From Prostheceraeus crozeri (taxonomy: Eukaryota; Platyhelminthes; Polycladida; Euryleptidae): a DNA stretch of 64,000 bases. How positions within the stretch are numbered: position 1 is the first letter of the stretch; every line of letters starts with the position of its first letter. The translations under genes and the position numbers were made by a program. Where the stretch lies: the NCBI GenBank assembly GCA_907163375.1, contig CAJQUW010000533.1, positions 186,001-250,000 of the forward strand, in the 5' to 3' direction. The notes under the pieces are model-generated. The model had not been told where the DNA came from. It saw only the letters and a list, made by a program, of their open reading frames with translations, and did no database searches. Below are positions 1-8,598 of this stretch, in pieces.

Positions 1-134
1 ATCTAGAGAAAATTCCGATTCTAATGGCACCAAACACAACTTGATGTTCTTTTATTCTAGGTGAGCCCTTTTTTCGTCTAATTCGCTTAGACTATCAGTA
101 GGGCTTACAAAAGTCAATAAAGTCAAAATTTGTA
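1..134. other. Left flank of the outer Polinton
   Basis: AT-rich sequence with no gene that I can see. The motif AGTCAAAAT lies at 121-129, just outside the first base of the terminal repeat, and recurs at 38278-38286 just outside the other end. It may be a remnant of a target duplication, but it is 9 bp rather than the usual 6 and is not flush with the ends. Confidence 0.4.
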
Positions 135-1004
135 AGTGATGTAATATATATATGACCGGTCCAGGACAACAAAAAAAATAAAATACCTCAAAAATGCAAA
201 AAAATGTATATGTGACCGGTTCAGGACAACTGAAAAAAATAATATACCTCCAGAATGCAAAATCGGAATATTTCATATACTGAAAAAAGACCTATACAAA
301 TAAAATAATAAAATCAAAAAAAAGTTTTAAGTTCGTTGTGATTTTTTCATATAATGAGAATGAGTATAGGAATACTTCATACACTGAAAAAGAGTTTTAT
401 AAATAAAAATAATATTAAGGATAAAATTTAAAAAAAAGTTCTAAGCTCGTTTGATTTTTTCATATGCTGAAAAGAGTTTTCAAAAATATCACGTAGTCGA
501 AAATTTACGTAGTCTAAAAAATATCAAAATTTCACGTAGTCGAAAATTTAGGTAGTCCAAAAATTTCACGTAGTCGAAAATTTAAGTAGTCTAAAAATTT
601 CACGTAGTCGAAAATTGACGTAGTCCAAAAATTGACGTAGTCACTACGTTTTCACATAGTCTAAAAATATCAGAAGATTGTATTCAAAATATTTATTAAA
701 AAATGGAAACCTCAGAAATGGAAGAAACTGATTTGAGAATATATCCTTCGTCAATAAATGTTCTACTTTAATGGACATTGAAAAGATGAACATTGAAAAA
801 CACAAAGATAGAGTACGTTGTATGAAAGGTAGGGAATCTCAATTATTATTAAGATTAGAACATTGTGATAAATTAAGAAAAAGATGGACTAAAGTTAAGA
901 ATGTAACACAAGGTATTGGAATATTTTTAACAGTAAGTTTGGGTGCTTTAACAATCGTTATTTCTTCTGGCGCTCTTTCAATTCCTGTTATTGCTACTGC
1001 TTTG
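135..1004. repeat. Left terminal inverted repeat of the outer Polinton
   Basis: It matches 37464-38276 in reverse complement. It contains a locally duplicated unit of about 57 bp carrying the box TGACCGGT(T/C)CAGGACAAC (near 153 and 213), a stretch of short repeats of ACGTAGTCGAAAATTT (about 486-660), and at its inner end the first part of the membrane-protein gene. The inner limit is where similarity stops after the codons for the second hydrophobic segment. Confidence 0.8.
703..1004 (+). pseudogene. Membrane-protein gene remnant inside the left TIR
   Basis: This is the 5' part of the same gene that is complete at the other end of the element (minus strand, up to 37786) and in the inner Polinton at 14684. 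It encodes the charged helical N-terminus and the start of the hydrophobic segments, then passes abruptly into unrelated sequence at about 1004. The gene start lies inside the TIR, so only one end of the element needs the full gene. A remnant of the same gene joins the same downstream sequence in the inner Polinton (near 30900). Confidence 0.7.
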
Positions 1005-1140
1005 CACTCTGATGATCGCCCAGTTGTAGGGAACGGCTGCTTCCCGCTTTCATGAAACAATGCAGTTGCTTCTCGCATTCATGAAATGGTACATTTCAGA
1101 ACAAACAGCTGCTACCCGCACTTATACAATTACTAAATGC
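1005..1140. repeat. Conserved junction array between TIR and protease gene
   Basis: Three imperfect units of roughly 40 bp, each containing GC(T/A)G(C/T)T.C.CGC followed by CATGAA or a variant, lie between the membrane-gene remnant and the protease gene. The same array is present in the inner Polinton at 30780-30906 in opposite orientation. It is richer in GC than its surroundings and has no open frame. A promoter or packaging role is possible but is not shown by the sequence. Confidence 0.5.
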
Positions 1141-1360
1141 GCTGCCAGTTTTCCGTCCAAATCCAGAACCGCGACCAAAACCGTTTTTGAATCCAGAAGT
1201 GCTCAGAAAATGGCAGCGATTCATTGGCTTATTTGAACCCTATGGTTTCAGAAAGTTATAATTGTCACGTCAACGATGTCATAGGGATTTCATTGATTTT
1301 TTGATAAACTGTATCTCATTTAACAAATTGTTGACAGTTAATAGAATTTTTTCATTTAAA

Positions 1361-1855
1361 ATGAATGGTGAAAATCTGACTGACATATCTCCCAGAGCTT
1401 TTGGTCTGACTGAGTTCTTAAAATTATACGGTAAACAAACTACGACAAATTCCGATTTAAAGAAAATTGCTAAACAATTAGGAATAAATAACTATTATGT
1501 ATTAATAAGAGGTGAATTGCAGTTGATTAAAAATAAACCGATTCCTTTGAACTTCATAACAAATCTCCACACGTCAGATCAAAAAGGAGTACATTGGTCT
1601 GAGGGCAAAAGAAATAAAAACGGTTCTAATTTTTATTTCGATCCCCCGGAGGATGAGAACTATTGGTTCGACTCATACGGACTTCCCCGTACAAATGAAG
1701 AAAAAGAAATACTTCGTAATGGAACATACATTCCTTTTCAAATTCAAAAACCAGGAACTACTTATTGTGGACAATTATGTCTTTATGTTTTATTCAAATT
1801 ACAGGAAGGAGTACCATTTCTGGGTATTATGCTAGAATTTAATAATGATAATTAA
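1361..1855 (+). CDS. Adenain-like cysteine protease (Polinton PRO), outer copy
   Basis: This 164-codon frame looks whole. Proteases of this family (adenovirus protease, Ulp1-like fold) mature capsid proteins during virion assembly. Near residue 75 is GVHW with the catalytic His. An acidic residue follows in the FDSYGLP block, and near residue 135 is TTYCGQLCLYV with the oxyanion Gln and catalytic Cys, in the order expected for adenain. The frame is open further upstream, to 1262. I chose the ATG at 1361 because it matches the start in the inner copy (29793) and the upstream residues have no counterpart there. The end overlaps the end of the convergent integrase gene by a few bases. Identity to the inner copy is clearly lower than for the capsid gene. 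Confidence 0.85.
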   Translation: MNGENLTDISPRAFGLTEFLKLYGKQTTTNSDLKKIAKQLGINNYYVLIRGELQLIKNKPIPLNFITNLHTSDQKGVHWSEGKRNKNGSNFYFDPPEDENYWFDSYGLPRTNEEKEILRNGTYIPFQIQKPGTTYCGQLCLYVLFKLQEGVPFLGIMLEFNNDN

Positions 1856-2620
1856 AGTTCAGTCTTTTGTAATTCATTTTCATAAAATTTACCTTTGATT
1901 TCCTCATTATCTAAATCTTTAATTTCATAAGTAATCGGATAAGTTTGATTTATTTTAGAAACTTCAAATATCTCTTTAGTCCAATAACCGACAAAACCTT
2001 TTTCAAATTCATTTTTATATTTAAATATTCTAACTCTATCTCCAATCTTAAATTTCGATTTACGCTTTTTGTAAATTAACATTACTTTCATTCTCATCAT
2101 TATTTTCAAATATTTTCTTTCGTATCAAATCTGGATTTTTAGAGGCAGTATTTGGAGTTTCTTCAATACTTGAATGAATCTTATTTTTATAATCATCAAC
2201 AATTCCTGGTATACTTTTTAACCATTTCTGATTTCCTTGTTCAGTAAATTTCTTAAATAATTTACTATTAAACCTTTCTATCACTACGGCTTTTTCAGCA
2301 TTTTCTGTGGAATAAACAGTTTCAAATAATGGCTAAACATTTCTGTTATAAAACTCAGATCCTTCATCAACAAACAATGTCTTTGGCTTTCTATTACTTT
2401 CCTGAAAGATTTTTTCAGACGCATATTTAACTGTTAAACCACTTTTATTTTTTAATGGCTTCACCCAAGCGTATCTAGTATACAAATCTATGACGGTTAA
2501 TGCGTATTTAAAATCAAACTCATTCGGCATATGAATAAGATCAGCACTCCAAATATCATCTTTATTAAATACCTTTAATTTCAATAGATATTTAGGCTTT
2601 CTATATTCCTTGTGAATTTC
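1852..2620 (-). pseudogene. Polinton integrase (retroviral-type), outer copy, broken
   Basis: Integrases of this family insert the element and make the 6-bp target duplication. The DDE core is recognisable: WSADLI with the first Asp, the YALTVIDLYTRYAW block, VDEGSEFYN with the second Asp, and VIERFN with the Glu. The C-terminal part (VRIFKYKN...GFVGYWT) resembles the chromo/SH3-like domain of Polinton integrases. No N-terminal HHCC zinc finger is seen. Instead the sequence runs upstream in the same frame into a PLA2-like domain. The gene is broken in a few places. It is convergent with the protease gene and paired with it in both copies. Confidence 0.85.
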
Positions 2621-3125
2621 GGACGCGTAGGTTTCAGTGTTATGAGTTTTGTTTAGACCCTCACCGAACAATATTTTAGCTTGCAAAGCTTTTTTAACAA
2701 ACATTCTTTCAATTTTTTCTCTAAATGTAGGATTTTGAATATTATCTAATTCTTCTATCATTTTCTTATCAGCTTCATGACGAGAGCTTAGGTCATGATT
2801 TCGATAAGCTAAATCGTGTCTATAAGCTGCTGCATCTACTCTGTTTATTGGTTCTTCATCTGGTTTAGGATTATTATTCTCATCTAGTCTTATATCTAGT
2901 CGAGTTCCTAGACCGGTATATGAATGACAGGAAGATGTTTTTCTTTTGAATATTTACTCCAAATAAATCCTGGAAGATTTGATAATTTTTTTGTATGTCA
3001 CTTCCGGTGTGCGGCCGATGGCCAGAATGTACTTTTAAGAGATAATTCAATAAATCTAAATCAGAAATTTGTAATTTAATTAAATTTTCGGAATTTGTTG
3101 AATTTGTAGAACTTGTGGAATACAT
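2621..3125 (-). pseudogene. PLA2-like (parvovirus VP1-type) protein, outer copy, broken
   Basis: The segment contains a Ca-binding-loop pattern (YTG.GTRLD) and then VDAAAYRHDLAYR, the His-Asp pair of the phospholipase A2 active site. This is the arrangement in parvovirus VP1 and in PLA2-domain proteins of adintovirus/Polinton relatives, where the enzyme is thought to help the particle leave the endosome. The likely N-terminus is the Met at 3125 (MYSTSS), which matches the inner copy at 27420. Downstream the frame leads into the integrase core. The gene is broken. Confidence 0.75.
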
Positions 3126-3166
3126 TTTAAAGATAAAAAAATATTTATAACAATATAACAATATAT

Positions 3167-3642
3167 TTATCTAATCATACTAGGACTTAGATATATTCCA
3201 GAACCATCCTTAGTTTCTTTTATTTCCATTAGATCATCAACATTATGTAGAATGTTTTTGAGAACCCGTTTTCCTTCATCAACTAAATTTAATTTACTAA
3301 TAAAGTTATCTACTATTCCTTCTCCCCTAGCAACTTTCTCCAACTCTCTAGACGTTTTTGTTCTTCTAATGCTGCCTTCTCTGATTTATTTTTATTTACT
3401 GCTTGGACAATACCAGCTGTCCCACCTGCAACACTTCCTGCAGCTGCTATGCTACCTATAATTTGAGGAATTAATGGGAGAATTCCACCATTCTTTTCTT
3501 CTTGTAATTTAATATTCTCTATCATTGGTTTACTTATGTAATATTTCTTTTTGTTAATCGTAATAGTTTTAGGTGTATTTCTGTCAACAATGCTACGTAC
3601 TGTTAATTCAACAGTTTCATCATTACTTTTCGCTTGCGACAT
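3167..3642 (-). pseudogene. Small virion-associated protein with Gly/Ala-rich hydrophobic core, outer copy
   Basis: Starts MSQAKSNDE. A central stretch (GGILPLIPQIIG...AAAGSVAGG) is hydrophobic and rich in Gly and Ala, followed by a charged helix. It lies between the PLA2 and major capsid genes in both copies, which suggests a minor capsid or core protein like the small PX-type proteins of Polintons or the adenovirus pX/pVI group. That is a position-and-composition argument, not a clear homology. The inner copy (26845-27333) is open over 162 codons; this copy is broken. Confidence 0.55.
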
Positions 3643-3703
3643 TTTTTGATAAAAAATTTTAAGTTAAGAATTTCTTTAATCTATTCTAGTTAAGAAAAAA
3701 ATT

Positions 3704-5086
3704 TTAAAATTTTATTCTAAATAATTTATTCCAACCTATCCTAACCATCTTTCCATTAAGAATTTCAATAGAATATTTTACATCTTCTAGCAATAAACCA
3801 TAAGCCATCAATGATGTTGTGGAATTATTCTTTTCAATATTAATTGTTACATCACAACCAGTCTTGATAATATCTTCAGATTGTGCACTTAAATCGAAAC
3901 AGAAAACTGGATATAAATGTCTCCAATCTCCAGGAGTTAATTGTGGTTCAACTCCAAATTCTATACAAAGATTTCTATAAGCATCATATCCTTCCATAAA
4001 TTGATTATTGGTTTCATCGAATCTTAATGGATCAATAGGATATCGGGTTTGATTTAATGAAACTTGTAAACTTCGAATTGTGTTAATATGAAAAAGATTG
4101 TTGTTCTTATCAAAACTTGGAGAATCATTTCTTTAAAAAGTTAGTAATGAATATCTTGGTGTATTCGCAGTTCTAGTAAAATGCCAGTTAAATCTTTGTT
4201 CGGAAAAAGTTACTGAACTAGCAGTACGCTTTAGAAAATTTACTGGAATTGGTTTGTCAGTGTTTAATCTATTTGCAATAACTAATTCGACCTCTAAACT
4301 AGGAGTAATATGCTCTATCCACCATTCAAGTCTATCAATTTTTAAATATGTTTTCTTTCCAGTCTTTCCATAAAAGATTAATTCATTATTTGCTGTGCGA
4401 TGAATTATTAATTTAAATTTTAATTGACATGATATTTTGTCATAATCTAAATATCCGAATAATGGAAACAATGACCAATTTACTGTCTGTCTACTTTTCT
4501 TGTTAAATTCACGTCTTTCTTTATATGCAGTATTATTTGTTTTATTTAAATGATTTGCAATATTTTCTACATCTTTCGCAATTCCTGCTGCATCTGTTCC
4601 AGCGTGAGTTGAATCATCAACAATTATACCATCATTAGCATCAGGAAACCAACCTTCGATTTCATGCTTTTTATTATTTTCACCAATTGTAACAAATCGA
4701 AGCATTGTATCAATTACACCTGGAGAATCACTTATTGTTTCTATATTTTAAGTTGCAACATCTAAACGCATTTGTGCAAATAATCTTGGAAAGAAATTAT
4801 TCTCTAATGCAATATTATCGGTATCTGGTAATGGTGTTGTAAAATTGGCATCACTATATAAAGAATATTCACCGTGTAAAAAGGAACCAGGTAGATATAT
4901 ATAACTTTGCTGATTATCAACTTCAAAGATTAAATCTCCTCCAGTATTTACTCTACTGGAAGATCCGGGATTCATAGCAATTCTTATATAGTCATTCTTT
5001 TTTTGATTGTAACTGACGAACGGAGGATCGTCTAATTTAAATTTATTTTCGATAAAACGATCTGAATGATTGATTAAGGAAGACAT
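3704..5086 (-). pseudogene. Major capsid protein (double jelly-roll, hexon-like), outer copy, broken
   Basis: Long beta-rich protein read from the MSSLI start at 5086, with blocks such as DDPPFVSYNQKKNDYIR, GWFPDANDG, SVTFSEQRFNWHFTRT and LTPGDWRHLYPVFCFDLS. Size (about 450-480 residues), position after the small capsid genes and the pairing with a penton-like gene elsewhere fit the Polinton/adintovirus major capsid protein. Over one 190-residue stretch it differs from the inner copy at only two residues that I can find (A/S and S/L). It is in a few pieces, and the layout of the pieces is partly shared with the inner copy. Confidence 0.75.
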
Positions 5087-5174
5087 TTTCATAAAAAATA
5101 ATTTGACTTTTTTGTTTTTCTCACACACAAAAAAATTTCTCACACACAGAAAAAATATTTTCTTGGAATATATT

Positions 5175-5636
5175 TTAGAATTTTGCTAAACCATTACCTC
5201 TTATTTCTTCAATTGATTTCTTCTCCTGTTTACTTTCAGCGGCTATGTTAGCAATTTTGTTTTTTGTTTCCTCTGGAAGTTTTTTTAATTTTTTTAGTTC
5301 TTTAGAATCGTTCTTAAGTTTACGAATAGTTTTTAGTTGTTTTAATTCGTTTTGAGACTAAACAGCATTTGATATTGCACTAGCTGTACTACCTATATCA
5401 GCTGCTCCTTTTGCAGCAGATGTAATAAAATCTTTACTATTTCTGATAACATTAACGATGCTTCCTGTATTATCACTGATGCCAGAAAATATTCTAGCTC
5501 CGATGTTTATACCATCTCCTTCTTTTTGAATAGTTTCTACATTGTTATAATGGTAAACAGATTTCATAGATGGTTCATGTGCAATTTTTTGATTTGAAGC
5601 AAAATGTTTAAGACTGTGTTTATAAATTATAGGCAT
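5175..5636 (-). pseudogene. Second minor virion protein candidate, outer copy
   Basis: Starts MPIIYKHSLKHFAS, has a Gly/Ala-rich amphipathic middle (TSAAKGAADIGSTAS), then a Lys/Glu-rich helix, and ends near GNGLAKF. I do not recognise the family. It lies between the capsid and fibre-like genes in both Polintons (inner copy 24829-25287), so a virion role such as membrane lysis is plausible but inferred. The gene is broken. Confidence 0.45.
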
Positions 5637-5689
5637 TTTTTAAGATTAAATTTGACTTTTGGGGAAAATATTTTAAAAAGGAAAAAATA

Positions 5690-5940
5690 ATTTTGAACGA
5701 AAAATATTTTTTTACTTATTTCCGCTTGGTTGATGCTGAAATTAAAGCTCTATTATTATTTGAAATAATCTACCGGCATTTGAAAATATTCCAGCTTCGC
5801 TGTTTACACCATCTCCTTCTTTTTGGATTGATTTTACACTGTTATAATGGTAAACAGATTTCATGGAAGGTTCACTTGTAATGTTTTGATTTGATGAAAA
5901 ATGTTTAAGAATTGTGTTTATAAATTAAAGTCATTTTTAG
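5690..5940 (-). pseudogene. Decayed tandem copy of the 5' part of the preceding gene
   Basis: The stretch repeats the start region of the 5175-5636 gene: the segment for the YHYNNV and SMKSVYH region and the MxxIYKH start is recognisable at about 5820-5935. It is more diverged and shorter. No equivalent is present in the inner copy, so it arose in the outer lineage. Confidence 0.5.
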
Positions 5941-5979
5941 GTTTTAATTTTAATTTGTGATTAAGATTTACGTTTATGA

Positions 5980-6852
5980 TCAAGATTTACGTTTCTGAAT
6001 GGACAACAACCGCGTGATAACTTTTTTAATTTGCTTTTGCACTTTCTCTATTTCGTTAAGCAGCGTGTGGTGTATTTTAATTTCTTTTCTATTAACTTGC
6101 AATTTCTGCTGATTCATCTTTAAATCCGTTTTAAGAGCCTTCAACTTAATTTTAAGAACATCTACCTGATTTTCAACAGCATCTAACTGTTCTTTATTTC
6201 CTTTATAATTCTTCCTTAATTCATTTTGTAAATTGATTTTAAGAGTTTTCATTTCATCAACTTTTCGATTAAGTGATTTTACTTTATTTATTATTCTATT
6301 CATCTTTTTCATTTGTTGAGTAATTTTAGAACTTAATTCATCAACACTTTTTTGGAATGTAGTTTGTAACTGCTTTAAATTTTTTTTAATTCTTTCAGGA
6401 AGTTTTTCTATTTCATCTTCTAATTGTTCTTTTAACATTTTTATCTGATGTTTATTTTTAATGACAGCAGATTTTAAATTTATAGAAAGTAATATTAAAA
6501 TTTTCGATTGTTCAGAAATTTTTTGTAAAAGTTTTGCTATACTTACTTCTAGCTCTTTATTCTTTTTATCAAGTTTTAATAATTTTTCGCTTAATGATTT
6601 GTCATTAAGCTTTAGCAACTTTAATTCATTCACCAGTGGAACCAAAACATCGTTTATATATTTTTCTTTTAAGTCATTGATTTGTGTATCAACATATTGT
6701 TTATTTGTTAACTCTGTATTTTGTTGCGGAAGAATAGAAAGATGTAATGGACCAGATAAAACGTCTCCAGTTTTCATGATATAATTTTCTATTTCTATTT
6801 CTGATTCTCGATTATTCGGGATGTATGCACCTCCACCAACAGTTGGTAACAT
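5980..6852 (-). CDS. Fibre-like coiled-coil protein, outer copy
   Basis: An open frame of 290 codons. The first 25 residues (MLPTVGGGAYIPNNRESEIE) are compact and contain no coiled coil. Residues about 27-60 carry the pattern KTGDVLSGPLHL...NKQYVD, close to the repeat found in phage tail fibres (GDTMTGPL...ATKKYVD). The rest is an unbroken, strongly heptad-like helix rich in Lys, Leu and Asn. By analogy it would be a trimeric receptor-binding or spike stalk; no distal knob is visible. The inner copy (23852-24738) is broken. The neighbours are the second minor virion gene and the zinc-finger/polymerase block. Confidence 0.6.
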   Translation of the reverse strand: MLPTVGGGAYIPNNRESEIEIENYIMKTGDVLSGPLHLSILPQQNTELTNKQYVDTQINDLKEKYINDVLVPLVNELKLLKLNDKSLSEKLLKLDKKNKELEVSIAKLLQKISEQSKILILLSINLKSAVIKNKHQIKMLKEQLEDEIEKLPERIKKNLKQLQTTFQKSVDELSSKITQQMKKMNRIINKVKSLNRKVDEMKTLKINLQNELRKNYKGNKEQLDAVENQVDVLKIKLKALKTDLKMNQQKLQVNRKEIKIHHTLLNEIEKVQKQIKKVITRLLSIQKRKS

Positions 6853-7171
6853 AATTTTTTAGCAATAAAATATATGTCATAAAAAGTTATTTTCTCATGA
6901 AAAGAAAAATAAATTTTTCTCACATAAAAATAAAAAATAGAAATGGCACAAATTTGTCAAGTTTGTAATATGCGTTTTACAAATCAAGCGTTATTATATT
7001 CACACATGAAATATACACCATGTGATCAACTTATAGAACAATTTCAAAAAAACATGCAACCTATGTCAAGTATGCAACAATTACCACCTATGACATATAA
7101 GCAATACATTCGTCAATCACAACAATCAAAAAAATTGTTTATACCTCAACAAGGTCAAAATATCTATTCAA

Positions 7172-7188
7172 AATATGCAACCTATTCA
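7172..7188. repeat. Target-site duplication of the LINE, left copy
   Basis: AATATGCAACCTATTCA here and AATATGCAACCTGTTCA at 11315-11331 differ by one base and flank the LINE. The host gene contains related repeats of its own, so the limits are probable rather than certain. Confidence 0.55.
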
Positions 7189-7695
7189 CAATATTATCAC
7201 GACGACGGCAATCAACTTATTCGTCGTGCGGTCGGTTTCCTGCTGTCTCTGCTTCTTGTGGTGCTCGGTGTTTCGTTTTGGTGTTTCTTGGTGGAATTTT
7301 GAGCGGTTTTTTGGCTTGATTGGTTGCTGTTGGTTTCCTGATTCTGCTGGTGTGATTCGGTTTCCGAGGAATTGTCGTCGTCGTCGTGTGTCGCCGTTGT
7401 TCTTCGTCGGTTTGGCGTTCTTTTTCATTGTCGATCTCGTTCATTGGGGTCACGTGATCATGTTCCTGCTGCGTCCACTGCGTTCTCTTGCGTCGTGTAT
7501 CTATATGTATTTATTGTGGATCAATTTCATCGCATCGATTTTCCTGCGCCCAACCTTTCACTTCGCTATTGTTACTGTATCACCTCATATTGTTGTAATT
7601 CCGAGAAATCGTCTGCACATTCTATTCACCCCTCTTTCAACTATTCTGCAAACATTACAGGATTCTTACTTCATCCGCACATCGTCATTGTGTAA

Positions 7696-7778
7696 CTGCT
7701 CAGTGGTGTAGTGGTTAGGTGCTCTAACCACAATCTGCGTCGCTTTTTGATTCGGGTTCGAATCCTGCTGGTGAACAG
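7696..7778 (+). promoter_or_regulatory. tRNA-like box A/box B segment in the LINE 5' UTR
   Basis: TGGTGTAGTGGTTAGG matches a box A, and GGTTCGAATCC (7755-7765) is a perfect box B. The first and last seven bases can pair at six of seven positions, like an acceptor stem. The middle does not fold as a tRNA: GTGGTTAG and CTAACCAC form their own 8-bp hairpin. It is best read as a tRNA-derived pol III type promoter or SINE piece within the LINE leader, about 35 bp upstream of ORF1. Confidence 0.5.
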
Positions 7779-7813
7779 TCGTTTTCGTATTTTGTATACT
7801 GAAACTGGCAACA

Positions 7814-8542
7814 ATGGCAACTCCTCAGCGGACGACACGGTCAAAATCAAACGAATCATCCTCTTTAAGTGATGAAATTCAAAAGATTATGGAGAGAAGC
7901 AAAAAGGAAATAATCAAATCAAACCAAACAGAATTCAGGAATATAAATGAGAAACTGGATTCATTGCATCAAAGATTAGACACTCTCGAATCCAGAATCT
8001 CTACTATTAGTGAAATCCAGAATCATCACGAAAAACTGATTACATCCTTTAGAGATGAGATGAATGTTATAAAATCCGAACTGACTCCGAATATTCTCGA
8101 GGAATTTGAGCAATGGTTGAGTCGTCGAGGAAATGTCATAATTACTGGCCTCCCTGAGTCAACTCATGGGACAGTAGAGGAAAGGAAAAAGTATGATGAA
8201 TCACAATTTAACTCGATCCTTCAGTCCATCGGCCTTAACCATGAGAACATGAAGATATCGGAGATTAGAAGGATAGGAAAAACAAGAACTGACGGTACTA
8301 AATTGATGCAAGTGAAGTTCGAGAACGAAGAATCCAAATCTAAAGTTCTACGAAAGGCCAGAACTCTGCGTTCGAGTTCTCAACATGACAAAGTTTTCAT
8401 CAATCCAGACCGAACAAGATGTCAACAACAAGAATTTTTGCAACTTCGCTCCGAGCTAAGATCTCGTCGCGAAAAGGGAGAATCTGTTGTAATATATAAA
8501 AACAAAATAGTTGACAGAGGCTCAATAACAAATTTTCAGTAA
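7814..8542 (+). CDS. LINE ORF1 (coiled coil plus RRM-like domain)
   Basis: 242 codons, open. Residues about 10-95 form a coiled coil (EIQKIMERSKKEI..., LDSLHQRLDTLESRI). From about residue 105 the sequence follows the ORF1 RNA-binding domain of CR1/L2/Jockey elements: NVIITGLPES, IRRIGKTR, LMQVKFENEESKSKVLRKA and VFINPDRTR, ending with a Glu/Arg-rich helix and KNKIVDRG. Proteins of this class coat the LINE RNA. It ends 56 bp before the ORF2 start. Confidence 0.8.
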   Translation: MATPQRTTRSKSNESSSLSDEIQKIMERSKKEIIKSNQTEFRNINEKLDSLHQRLDTLESRISTISEIQNHHEKLITSFRDEMNVIKSELTPNILEEFEQWLSRRGNVIITGLPESTHGTVEERKKYDESQFNSILQSIGLNHENMKISEIRRIGKTRTDGTKLMQVKFENEESKSKVLRKARTLRSSSQHDKVFINPDRTRCQQQEFLQLRSELRSRREKGESVVIYKNKIVDRGSITNFQ

Positions 8543-8598
8543 AGTTTTTACCGTCTGACATTCACCTCCCTTCCATCTTCTTAGCTAATGCTCAATCC

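Noticed and set aside
7175-7711. Cys/Phe-rich frame at the LINE 5' end as a gene
   Set aside because: It overlaps the LINE leader, crosses the insertion junction and has no family resemblance.
7696-7778. A true tRNA gene
   Set aside because: Box A and box B are good, but the middle does not fold as a D arm and anticodon arm; it makes its own hairpin. Listed as tRNA-like only.
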